Part shown: positions 6,011 through 12,307 of the stretch, piece by piece
Position numbering within the stretch: position 1 is the first letter of the stretch
Layout of the letters: each line of letters opens with the position of its first letter
NCBI RefSeq assembly: GCF_030147005.1
Contig: NZ_JASLAW010000233.1
Span: 1-12,307, forward strand
Reading direction: 5' to 3'
Source of the DNA: Pseudomonas sp.
GTDB lineage: Bacteria; Pseudomonadota; Gammaproteobacteria; Pseudomonadales; Pseudomonadaceae
Length of the DNA: 12,307 nucleotides
Made by a program: the position numbers and the translations under genes
Notes under the pieces: model-generated
Database searches by the model: none
Told to the model about the DNA's origin: nothing
What the model saw: only the letters and a program-made list of their open reading frames with translations

Positions 6011-7041
6011 TCAGCCGTCTGCAACCCGGCGCGCGTGGCCTCGCCGAGGGCGTGACTGAAAAAGCGCCCGGCTTCGGAAACCAGGTCGCGGTGGATGCCT
6101 TCACGGTCGACGCCGTCGGCATCGGTGCAGATGGCAGGCATCGTCGCCAATTGGTCACTGTCGCACGGCGCCATGAACACGAAGTGCCCTGCCCCGGCCA
6201 ACAATTTGAAGTCAGGCGGCTCCGGCAGCTTGCGCGCCAGGGCGGCGGCGTTCTTGTCCACGGCCACCAATTGGTCGCCATCACCGCTGTAGAGCAGCAC
6301 CGGCACGTGCACGTCAGCCAGGGTATGCCGACCGAACATCAGGCTCAGCGGCGCCATCAACATCAAGGCGTGGATGCGCGGGTCGGCCTGGGGCTGTAAG
6401 TCGTCGCGGTCGACTACCAGCTCGCCTTTGGTGGTGCAGGCGTCACGGTCCTCCGGGCGCTGCTGGCAGTAGCGGCGCAAGCGCTCGAAATCAGGTTTGG
6501 CGCCCGCCAGGATCAGCGCGGTTTCACCGCCGGCCGAATAACCGATCACGCCCACCTGATCGATGTCGACGAAGGGCGACAGCATCGGGTCGTTCAGGCT
6601 CGCGGTGATCGCCTGGGAAATCTGAATCGGCCGACCATATAAATTGCTCACGGTGCCCAGGCGGCTGTGATCTTTATAGTTGTCGCCGGGGTGCAGCACC
6701 GCCACCACCACAAAGCCCTTGCGCGCCAGCGAGGTGGCCAGGTCATGCAGGGCCAGCGGTGTACCGGTATTGCCGTGAGACAGCATCAGCATCGGGAACC
6801 GGCCGATGGCGACCTTGGCGTCTTCACCGGCAGCCACGTGATAGGCGCCCAGCACCGTGGCGTGCTCGGGGTCGGTGGAGGGGTAGAACGCAATGGCTTT
6901 CATCGGCTGCGAATCCAGCGGGTCCAGCACGCTCATGCGATGAAAGCCCACACTCCAATGCGGGTGCGGCGCAGGCGCGGCGTGCACTGAAAGCAGGCCG
7001 CCGCACAAGGAAAGAACCAAGACAGCACAGAGACGCATCAT
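6004..7041 (-). CDS. Periplasmic alpha/beta hydrolase, dienelactone-hydrolase-like
   Basis: A 345-residue predicted secreted serine hydrolase. Residues 1-21 form a signal peptide ending VHA-AP. The mature part has the oxyanion-hole segment MLSHGNTG (about 86-93), nucleophile elbow GYSAGG with Ser169, probable acid Asp256 in YSGDGDQ, and His286 in GAGHFVF. This fits the predicted dienelactone hydrolase group (COG4188), whose natural substrates are mostly unknown; esterase or lipase activity is the general expectation. Four cysteines fall in two close pairs (192/202 and 293/305), suiting disulfides in the periplasm. The ATG at 7041 is chosen because AAAGGTGG lies a few nt upstream and it opens the signal peptide; a longer frame from 7128 adds 29 residues with no leader character. 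It follows azoR on the same strand, but a terminator separates them. Confidence 0.85.
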   Translation of the reverse strand: MMRLCAVLVLSLCGGLLSVHAAPAPHPHWSVGFHRMSVLDPLDSQPMKAIAFYPSTDPEHATVLGAYHVAAGEDAKVAIGRFPMLMLSHGNTGTPLALHDLATSLARKGFVVVAVLHPGDNYKDHSRLGTVSNLYGRPIQISQAITASLNDPMLSPFVDIDQVGVIGYSAGGETALILAGAKPDFERLRRYCQQRPEDRDACTTKGELVVDRDDLQPQADPRIHALMLMAPLSLMFGRHTLADVHVPVLLYSGDGDQLVAVDKNAAALARKLPEPPDFKLLAGAGHFVFMAPCDSDQLATMPAICTDADGVDREGIHRDLVSEAGRFFSHALGEATRAGLQTADQ

Positions 7042-7078
7042 GGGGATGTCCACCTTTGCTGCATGAGAACCGGCATGC

Positions 7079-7108
7079 CGTATAAAAATTCCAGGGTATT
7101 GAACCCAA
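7079..7108 (-). promoter_or_regulatory. Candidate sigma-70 promoter for the hydrolase gene
   Basis: On the minus strand TTGGGT (7108-7103) is followed after 18 nt by TATACG (7084-7079), 38 nt upstream of the ATG. A short dyad GGGT/ACCC (7094-7106) overlaps the -35 side. The -35 match is mediocre. The position, just after the azoR terminator, favours it. Confidence 0.35.
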
Positions 7109-7133
7109 GCCTGCATAACCTGGGCCATAACTG

Positions 7134-7182
7134 AAAAAACTCCGTACTCCGCTCGCGCTCAGGCGATCAGAATACAGAGTTT
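7134..7182 (-). terminator. Minus-strand intrinsic terminator of azoR
   Basis: In the leftward transcript AAACUCUGUAUUCUG (7182-7168) pairs with CGGAGUACGGAGUUU (7151-7137), a 15-bp stem with three U-G wobbles, around a 16-nt loop, and the U-run continues to 7134. On the plus strand the wobbles become A-C mismatches, so it should work in one direction. It starts 52 nt after the azoR stop. Confidence 0.75.
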
Positions 7183-7233
7183 AGACGCCTGGCTTCAGAT
7201 TGAAACCCGACAAGGCGCAGATTTACACAAGCC

Positions 7234-7845
7234 TTACGCGGCGGCGAACAATTGCTCGCTGATAAGCACCTTGGCGTCGCTCAACGCTTTGCTGCGCACC
7301 TCGTCGCCATAGGCCAGGCCTTCGGCGCGCACGACTTCAATATCGGTGATGCCGAGGAAGCCGAACAGCAGCTTCAAGTAGCCTTCATGGGCGGCACCAG
7401 ACGCTTGACCGGCATGCAGGCCGCCAGCGGTGGAGACGATGATGACTTTCTTGTTGCCGCACAGGCCTTCGGGGCCGGCTTCGGTGTAGCGGAAGGTCTG
7501 GCCGGCGACGGCGATGCGGTCGATCCAGGCTTTCAGCTGGGTCGGGATGGTGAAGTTGTACATCGGTGCACCCACCACCACGGCGTCGGCAGCGAGGAAT
7601 TCAGCCAGCGACGATGCGCTCAGTTCGGCTTCATGCTTTTGCGCGGCGTCGCGCAGTTCGGCGGCAGTGCCCAATGCGCCCAGGGTAGCGCCGGAGAAGT
7701 GGTTGATCCCTTCGCTGGCCAGGTCACGGTAAGTCACTTCCACGCCCGGTTCAGCCGCTTGCCATGCCTTGACGACCCCGGCGCTGAGCTGACGGGAAGC
7801 CGAGTGGTCGCCGAGGATGCTGGAATCGATGTGCAACAGTTTCAT
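7234..7845 (-). CDS. azoR: FMN-dependent NADH:quinone oxidoreductase / azoreductase AzoR
   Basis: A 203-residue cytoplasmic flavodoxin-fold enzyme that uses NAD(P)H and FMN for two-electron reduction of quinones and, in vitro, of azo dyes; it normally works as a homodimer. Visible FMN-site motifs are HIDSSIL (5-11) with Ser9, DHSAS (13-17), PMYNFTIP (94-101) and STAGG (139-142 region). LKAWIDRI (104-111) and GFLGI near the C-terminus are also typical, and the length matches E. coli AzoR (about 200 aa). The ATG at 7845 has GGAGA about 8 nt upstream. The gene is divergent from a LysR regulator with 125 bp between start codons, and ends in its own terminator. This layout suggests induction by quinones or similar electrophiles through that regulator, which is inferred. 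Confidence 0.95.
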   Translation of the reverse strand: MKLLHIDSSILGDHSASRQLSAGVVKAWQAAEPGVEVTYRDLASEGINHFSGATLGALGTAAELRDAAQKHEAELSASSLAEFLAADAVVVGAPMYNFTIPTQLKAWIDRIAVAGQTFRYTEAGPEGLCGNKKVIIVSTAGGLHAGQASGAAHEGYLKLLFGFLGITDIEVVRAEGLAYGDEVRSKALSDAKVLISEQLFAAA

Positions 7846-7939
7846 GGTGGGTCTCCGAGGTGGGATCGACAGGAGCGATCAGATGGGGGTGATGCTACGC
7901 ACCCAACCAATCGTCGATAAGCCGCCTGGAATGCGATAG

Positions 7940-7961
7940 ATTGTCCCACTGACAGGACAAT
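7940..7961. promoter_or_regulatory. Candidate LysR operator between azoR and lysR
   Basis: ATTGTCC (7940-7946) and GGACAAT (7955-7961) are perfect 7-bp inverted arms around 8 nt. The dyad ends 9 nt before the lysR ATG, overlapping its ribosome-binding region, and lies about 95-116 bp upstream of azoR. This placement suits autorepression plus control of the divergent gene. Confidence 0.5.
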
Positions 7962-7970
7962 AGGCTCACC

Positions 7971-8879
7971 ATGCAAGACCTCAACGACCTCTACTATTTC
8001 GCCAAAGTCGTCGAAGCCGGCGGTTTCGCTGCCGCCGGTCGCCTGTTGGGGATTCCCAAATCGCGACTCTCGCGGCGCATTGCCGAGCTGGAAGAACGCC
8101 TGGGTGCGCGTCTGCTGCAACGCACCACCAGGCAACTGACCCTTACCGCAGTCGGCGAACGCTACCTGCGCCACTGCCAGGCGATGTTGCTGGAAGCGGA
8201 AATGGCCGATGAGGCAGTGGCCAGCATGTCCACCGAACCTCGCGGACGCTTGCGGGTAACGTGCCCGGTCGGCCTGGCGCAGCAGATCCTGCCGGAACTG
8301 GTGGCCGGGTTTCTTGCCGCGCACCCGCTGGTGCAACTGGACATGACCCTGGTGAACCGTCGCGTCGACCTGGTGGCCGAAGGCGTCGACGTGGCATTGC
8401 GCGTGCGCGACCTGGGCGACGAAGACCCGTTGCTGGTCACCAAACGCTTGCGCCAGGCCCACACCGTACTGGTGGCCAGCCCTACACTCCTGCGTGACCG
8501 GCAGGTGGAAACCCTGGAAGACCTCAAACAACTGCCGATAATGGGCGCACTGGAGGCGGACCGCATGGTGCACCAACGCATCATCGACCCACAGGGCAAT
8601 GCCCATGAACTGGTCATGGAGGCTCGCCTGGGTATCGAAGACTTTATCGTACGCAAGACCAGCGCCCTCATGGGCGTGGGCTTTACGGTGCTGCCGATGA
8701 TGTATTGCGAAGAAGAACTGGCCAGCGGCCGACTGGTGCAACTGCTGCCGCAATGGTCGTTGCCCGGCGGCTGGCTACAGGCCGTATACCCACACCGACG
8801 CGGCGTGCTGCCGGCTATCCGCGCGTGGATCAACTACCTGGAAGAAGGCTTCAAAGGTTGCGGAGATCGCCTGTTATGA
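7971..8879 (+). CDS. LysR-family transcriptional regulator
   Basis: A 302-residue LysR-type regulator of usual family length. Residues 1-60 hold the winged helix-turn-helix: LNDLYYFAKVVEAGGFAAAG, then the recognition helix region IPKSRLSRRIAELEERLGARLLQRTTR, followed by the linker helix (about 60-90). The effector-binding fold starts near RGRLRVTCPVGLAQQ (about 90-105) and ends with a C-terminal AIRAWINYLEE segment. It has no signal peptide or membrane segment. The ATG at 7971 follows AATAGG after a short gap. The divergent position next to azoR makes azoR the likeliest target. The effector is unknown; quinones or other redox-active aromatics are a guess. Its TGA stop overlaps the next gene's ATG, so the two are probably one operon. 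Confidence 0.93.
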   Translation: MQDLNDLYYFAKVVEAGGFAAAGRLLGIPKSRLSRRIAELEERLGARLLQRTTRQLTLTAVGERYLRHCQAMLLEAEMADEAVASMSTEPRGRLRVTCPVGLAQQILPELVAGFLAAHPLVQLDMTLVNRRVDLVAEGVDVALRVRDLGDEDPLLVTKRLRQAHTVLVASPTLLRDRQVETLEDLKQLPIMGALEADRMVHQRIIDPQGNAHELVMEARLGIEDFIVRKTSALMGVGFTVLPMMYCEEELASGRLVQLLPQWSLPGGWLQAVYPHRRGVLPAIRAWINYLEEGFKGCGDRLL

Positions 8880-9238
8880 GCATGACCGAAGCACAAGTCG
8901 CGGCGTTCTGCCTGAGCCTGCCGGGCGCGCGCGAGGACTACAAATGGGGTGGCGTGCGAGTGTTCTCGATTGCCGGCACCAAGATGTTCGCGTTGCAGAA
9001 CCTGCGTGGCGAGTCATTGGCGTTCAAGGTCGACAAGGAACTGTTCCTCGGCCATGTCGACCGCCCAGGCATCCACCCGGCGCCGTACCTGGCACGCGCG
9101 CAGTGGGTCATCATGAATACGCCCTACCCGCTGGGGCCGGAAGAACTGCGTGGCTTGTTGCAGCGCTCCCACCAATTGGTGGTGAGCAAGCTGCCCAAGC
9201 GCACGCAGGTCGGGTTGTTGCTAGAGGATCGAGAGTAG
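8876..9238 (+). CDS. MmcQ/YjbR family protein
   Basis: A 120-residue small protein covering a single MmcQ/YjbR domain (PF04237). It shows the family opening EAQVAAFCLSLPGAREDYKWG (about 5-25), then VRVFSIAGTKMFAL, SLAFKVD, PAPYLARAQWVIM and the C-terminal LRGLLQRSHQLVVSKLPK. The fold is CyaY-like; members are often called DNA-binding proteins but a firm function is lacking. The ATG at 8876 shares the ATGA overlap with the LysR stop and has GGAG 10 nt upstream; a second ATG at 8882 is less well placed. The frame is open further upstream inside lysR but that part is a shadow. Its last 18 nt overlap the convergent DUF1294 gene, and no terminator is visible. Confidence 0.88.
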   Translation: MSMTEAQVAAFCLSLPGAREDYKWGGVRVFSIAGTKMFALQNLRGESLAFKVDKELFLGHVDRPGIHPAPYLARAQWVIMNTPYPLGPEELRGLLQRSHQLVVSKLPKRTQVGLLLEDRE

Positions 9239-9604
9239 CGTACCGCCAAGAAACAGCTGGTCCAGCCAGAACACTTGGTGCAGCAGCACGATCACCCAGA
9301 ACAGCACCTGATAAGACACCTTGCGCGTCTTGTGCCGAAACACCTGCTGCGCGATCAACGCACCCGGCCAACCGCCCGCCAGCTCGACGGCGTGCAGGAT
9401 GTTCTCCGGAATGCGCCGGCCCTCTGTCTGCGCCTTGCGCTTGTCGCTCCAGTACAGAAAAAACGCCATCACGCTGACCACGCCGTAGGCTGCCAACGGG
9501 AGGACGGTCTCGCCGCGATGCCACAGCAGCACCGAACCCAACAGCGGCGCGGCGCACAGCAGCATAAACAGCAGGGCCTTCAGGCGCGGATGCTGAATAT
9601 TCAT
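9221..9604 (-). CDS. DUF1294 domain-containing membrane protein
   Basis: A 127-residue inner-membrane protein of the DUF1294 family (PF06961). Two N-terminal hydrophobic helices (about 9-27 and 34-51) lead into the conserved YWSDKRKAQTEGRRIPE, ELAGGWPGALIAQQ and FRHKTRKVSYQVLFW (about 51-103), and a last helix follows at about 98-116. Some relatives carry an added cold-shock domain, not seen here. The function is unknown. The ATG at 9604 overlaps the uppP TGA as ATGA. Its own Shine-Dalgarno is poor, which suggests coupled translation with uppP. A longer open frame upstream runs inside uppP and is discarded. The 3' end overlaps the convergent YjbR gene by 18 nt. Confidence 0.85.
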   Translation of the reverse strand: MNIQHPRLKALLFMLLCAAPLLGSVLLWHRGETVLPLAAYGVVSVMAFFLYWSDKRKAQTEGRRIPENILHAVELAGGWPGALIAQQVFRHKTRKVSYQVLFWVIVLLHQVFWLDQLFLGGTLLSIL

Positions 9605-10431
9605 GGCTTGACGGCAGTCCAGTCGATCCAGCCGAACTGCCAGGTCGCCAGGATCACCAGGCCGAACGCGATGCGGTACCAGGCAAAGGCCGCGTAGCTG
9701 TGGTTGGCGATAAACTTGAGCAGGCCCTTGACCGCGATCATCGCGAAGATGAACGAGGTGACAAAGCCAATGGTGAACACCGGCAGGTCCGCCGGCTGAA
9801 ACAGGTCGCGGTATTTGTAGCCCGAGTACAGCGCGGCACCGACCATGGTCGGCATGGCCAGAAAGAACGAAAACTCGGTGGCAGTCTTGCGCGACAGGCC
9901 GAACAACAGGCCGCCGATAATCGTCGCACCGGAGCGCGAGGTCCCTGGGATCATGGCCAGGCACTGGGCTATGCCGACCTTGAGCGCGTCTTTCCAGGTG
10001 ATGTCGTCCACGCTTTCGGCATGAACGGCATGTTGGCGACGTTCAGCCCACAACATGATCACGCCACCCACCACCAGGGCCGCGGCCACGGTGATCGGGT
10101 TGAACAGGTAATGTTTGATCAGGTCAGCGAAAATCACCCCCAGCACTACCGCCGGCAATACGGCGATGATCAGGTTCACGGTGAAACGCTGGGCTTTGCG
10201 CTGGGTGGGCAAGCCGATGACCACATCGAGGATCTTGCGACGAAACTCCCAGACCACGGCAAGGATCGCGCCCAGCTGGATAATGATATTGAATGCCTCG
10301 AAACGCTCGCCGCCGAAGTTGATCAGGTCGGCGACAATGATCTGGTGGCCGGTGCTGGAGATCGGCAGGAACTCCGTCAGCCCCTCGACCACGCCAAGAA
10401 TCAATGCCTGTATGGCGGTCCAAAAATCCAT
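9601..10431 (-). CDS. uppP: Undecaprenyl-diphosphate phosphatase UppP (BacA)
   Basis: A 276-residue polytopic inner-membrane enzyme that dephosphorylates undecaprenyl diphosphate so the lipid carrier can be reused for peptidoglycan and O-antigen synthesis; extra copies give bacitracin resistance. The active-site motifs are intact: EGLTEFLPISSTGH with Glu16, Glu20, Ser26 and His29, and PGTSRSGAT with Arg166. These match the E. coli Glu17/Glu21/Ser27/Arg174 set. The length and seven or eight hydrophobic segments are typical. ATG at 10431 is preferred because GGAGA lies just upstream; an in-frame GTG at 10449 would put that ribosome site inside the gene. It is first in a leftward pair with the DUF1294 gene. 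Pseudomonads often carry more than one undecaprenyl-PP phosphatase, so this may not be the only one. Confidence 0.96.
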   Translation of the reverse strand: MDFWTAIQALILGVVEGLTEFLPISSTGHQIIVADLINFGGERFEAFNIIIQLGAILAVVWEFRRKILDVVIGLPTQRKAQRFTVNLIIAVLPAVVLGVIFADLIKHYLFNPITVAAALVVGGVIMLWAERRQHAVHAESVDDITWKDALKVGIAQCLAMIPGTSRSGATIIGGLLFGLSRKTATEFSFFLAMPTMVGAALYSGYKYRDLFQPADLPVFTIGFVTSFIFAMIAVKGLLKFIANHSYAAFAWYRIAFGLVILATWQFGWIDWTAVKP

Positions 10432-10514
10432 GCTTTCTCCGAAGGTCACGCGCCTGGCATGCCTCTTAAGTTTTTTTAAAGTTCACTGACAACGAGCGCG
10501 GTGCAGCGCGGCGT

Positions 10515-10555
10515 TGATTTTCAATGCCGGACTGCAAAAATTGCGTGAAAAATCA
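10515..10555. repeat. AT-rich imperfect dyad between uppP and the chemoreceptor
   Basis: TGATTTTCA (10515-10523) and TGAAAAATCA (10546-10555) are inverted copies apart from one extra A, with a 22-nt spacer. It lies in the 226-bp region (10432-10657) between divergent genes. It could be a regulator site or bent DNA; nothing more specific can be said. Confidence 0.3.
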
Positions 10556-10563
10556 GGCAGTAC

Positions 10564-10590
10564 TCAGGTTTTTCGATTACGGGCCGAAAG
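10564..10590 (+). promoter_or_regulatory. Candidate FliA (sigma-28) promoter of the chemoreceptor gene
   Basis: TCAGGTTT (10564-10571), an 11-nt spacer and GCCGAAAG (10583-10590) match the FliA consensus TAAAGTTT-N11-GCCGATAA at 6 of 8 and 6 of 8 positions with exact spacing. It lies 67 nt upstream of the chemoreceptor ATG. Chemoreceptor genes are commonly transcribed by this flagellar sigma factor. Confidence 0.45.
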
Positions 10591-10657
10591 ACTATCAGAC
10601 AAGCCGTAAAAGTCGATGTAACACCCACAATTATAAAAGGCTCGGAGTGACAGGACG

Positions 10658-12292
10658 ATGAACAGTTTGCGCAATATGTCGATCAGCCGGCGCCTCTGGC
10701 TGATCCTGATAGTCGCCGTGCTGATGCTGCTGACCTTGGGCGCCTTGATGCTCAAACAGATCCATAACGACCTCTACCAGGCCAAACGCCAACAGACCCA
10801 GCACGTGGTGCAAACCGCCAGCGGCGTGTTGAGCTACTACCAGAACCTGGAGAAAACCGGGGTGCTTACCCGTGAAGCGGCGCAGCTGCAAGCGCTGAGC
10901 GCGGTGCGCGGCCTGCGCTACGACCACAATGACTACTTCTGGATCAACGACCTCACCCCCGTGATGATGATGCACGCGGCCAACCCCAAGCTGGACGGCC
11001 AGAACCTCTCGGCGATCCGCGACCCGGACGGGTTTGCCGTGTTCAATGAGTTCGTGATTCTGGCCAAGGCCAAGGGCGCCGGCATCGTCAATTACCGCTG
11101 GCCGAAGCCGGGGGCCGATGCGCCGGTGGAAAAAACCTCGTATATCCAGCTGTTCGAACCCTGGGGCTGGATTATCGGCTCGGGCGTCTACGTGGATGAC
11201 GTGCAGGCCGAGTTCACCGGGCAGGTGTGGAAAGCCTCTGCCATCGGCCTGGGCATTGCGCTGGTCATGACCCTGCTGGTGCTGCTGATCGCGCGCAGTA
11301 TCGTGCAACCCTTGCAGGCGGCGGTAAATGCCATGGGCAACATTGCCAGCGGCGAAAGCGACCTGACCCGCAGCCTCGACACTCACGGGCGCGACGAGGT
11401 CACTCAGTTGTCCCAGCACTTCAATACCTTCACCGCCAAATTGCGCCAGGTGGTCGGCCAATTGCAGGTGTGCGCCAGCGCCCTGGGTGAGTCGTCGAGC
11501 GAGTTGGGCCACAACGCCAGCCAGGCCCACGACCGCAGCCAGCAGCAGTCGCAACAGATGGAACTGGTGGCCACCGCCATCAACGAAGTCACCTACGGCG
11601 TGCAGGACGTGGCCAAGAACGCCGAGCACGCCGCCAGCGAAATGCGCGATGCCCAGGCCCAGGCGCAACAAGGCCAGGTCAACATCGACGGCAGTTTGCA
11701 GCAGATCGACCAACTCTCCACCACCATCAGCCAGGCCGTGGAGGTTATCCGTACGCTGTCCAGCGAAAGCACACAGATCGGCGGCGTGCTGGAAGTGATT
11801 CGTTCAATTGCCGACCAGACCAATTTGCTCGCCCTCAATGCCGCCATCGAAGCCGCCCGTGCCGGCGAGCAAGGTCGTGGGTTTGCCGTGGTGGCCGATG
11901 AAGTGCGCTTGCTGGCCCAGCGCACGCAAAAATCCACCGCTGAAATCCAGACGATGATCGAGCGGCTGCAAGGCCATTCGGAAGCGGCGGTCAAGGTGAT
12001 CAGCGACAGCCACAGCGCCTCGCAACTGACCATCGAACAAGCGGGCCTGGCCGGCGCGAGCCTCAACGCCATCGGCCAGGCGCTGCAGAACCTCAACGGC
12101 CTGAATGCCTCGATCGCCAGTGCCACCCTGCAACAGGCCCAGGTGGTGGAAGACATCAACCAGAACGTCACCCAGGCGGCCGGGTTATCCCACAGCACCG
12201 CGCTGGCGGCGGAACAATCCAGTGTGGCAAGCGCGCAATTGCGTGGTTTGAGTGAACAGCTTGACGGGCTGTTGCGCCAGTTCCGAATCTAG
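10658..12292 (+). CDS. Methyl-accepting chemotaxis protein with sCache_2 sensor domain
   Basis: A 544-residue transmembrane chemoreceptor. Order: short basic N-terminus, TM1 (about 13-32), periplasmic single-Cache domain (about 36-188), TM2 (about 193-212), HAMP (about 213-265) and cytoplasmic signalling domain to the end. The Cache part carries DYFWINDLTPVMMMHAANP (92-110), DGQNLSAIRDPDG, and WPKPGADAPVEKTSYIQLFEPWGWIIGSGVYVDD (148-181), the sCache_2 pattern. The signalling tip is IADQTNLLALNAAIEAARAGEQGRGFAVVADEVR (384-417). It ends LLRQFRI with no CheR/CheB-tethering pentapeptide. The sCache_2 receptor PA2652 (CtpM) of P. aeruginosa senses malate, so organic acids are plausible ligands, which is inferred. 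GGAG lies 10 nt before the ATG. The stop is 15 nt before the window end; no terminator is visible. Confidence 0.95.
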   Translation: MNSLRNMSISRRLWLILIVAVLMLLTLGALMLKQIHNDLYQAKRQQTQHVVQTASGVLSYYQNLEKTGVLTREAAQLQALSAVRGLRYDHNDYFWINDLTPVMMMHAANPKLDGQNLSAIRDPDGFAVFNEFVILAKAKGAGIVNYRWPKPGADAPVEKTSYIQLFEPWGWIIGSGVYVDDVQAEFTGQVWKASAIGLGIALVMTLLVLLIARSIVQPLQAAVNAMGNIASGESDLTRSLDTHGRDEVTQLSQHFNTFTAKLRQVVGQLQVCASALGESSSELGHNASQAHDRSQQQSQQMELVATAINEVTYGVQDVAKNAEHAASEMRDAQAQAQQGQVNIDGSLQQIDQLSTTISQAVEVIRTLSSESTQIGGVLEVIRSIADQTNLLALNAAIEAARAGEQGRGFAVVADEVRLLAQRTQKSTAEIQTMIERLQGHSEAAVKVISDSHSASQLTIEQAGLAGASLNAIGQALQNLNGLNASIASATLQQAQVVEDINQNVTQAAGLSHSTALAAEQSSVASAQLRGLSEQLDGLLRQFRI

Positions 12293-12307
12293 CGCAGGGC
12301 AAAAGGT

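Noticed and set aside
7842..8753. 303-codon minus-strand open frame opposite lysR
   Set aside because: It is the shadow of a full-length LysR gene, with His/Gln-rich composition and no domain.
10631..11713. 360-codon minus-strand open frame opposite the chemoreceptor
   Set aside because: It is antisense to a complete chemoreceptor, has low-complexity composition and no recognisable family.
1..12307. Mobile element, prophage, defence island, CRISPR array or tRNA
   Set aside because: No transposase, integrase, regularly spaced repeat set or tRNA-like cloverleaf was seen; all sizeable genes belong to common Pseudomonas families.

Overview
The window looks like a chromosomal segment of a Pseudomonas of the fluorescens group. 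Reasons: GC-rich codon use; a Pseudomonas-type REP pair (core GTAGGAGCAAGCCTGCTCGCGAA) at 4682-4786; a Wzz with the N-terminal layout usual in that genus; a YbiT-type ABC-F protein; a LysR/AzoR divergent pair; and an sCache-type chemoreceptor. No phage, transposase, CRISPR array, tRNA or rRNA was seen.

Layout. 1-640 holds the 5' part of wzz (O-antigen chain-length determinant) on the minus strand, running off the left edge. Its last bases form an 11-bp inverted repeat that looks like a fold-back at a contig end, so its apparent stop codon should not be trusted. 641-980 is non-coding, with several repeat and dyad elements between wzz and a rightward small gene. 981-1367 is a TIGR03067-family protein with its own terminator. 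1642-2880 is an MFS transporter and 3023-4609 is ybiT, closed by a 12-bp terminator. After a REP pair comes a YhhS/YfcJ-type MFS transporter (4805-6010). It converges, with a 7-nt overlap, on a periplasmic alpha/beta hydrolase (6004-7041, minus). azoR (7234-7845, minus) lies upstream of the hydrolase but is separated from it by a minus-strand terminator.

azoR is divergent from a lysR regulator (7971-8879) with a 7-bp-arm dyad between them. lysR is ATGA-coupled to a YjbR-family gene (8876-9238), which overlaps convergently with a leftward pair: uppP (9601-10431) ATGA-coupled to a small DUF1294 membrane protein (9221-9604). The last gene is a methyl-accepting chemotaxis protein (10658-12292) preceded by a FliA-like promoter candidate.

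How the genes relate. Wzz and UppP both serve undecaprenyl-linked envelope polymer synthesis but are in separate transcription units about 9 kb apart. AzoR and the LysR protein are probably an enzyme and its regulator. The remaining genes look like independent housekeeping or accessory units. I see no multi-gene novel defence or biosynthetic system. The best leads are the fold-back at the left edge, the candidate regulatory dyads, and two ATGA-coupled pairs that include poorly characterised proteins.
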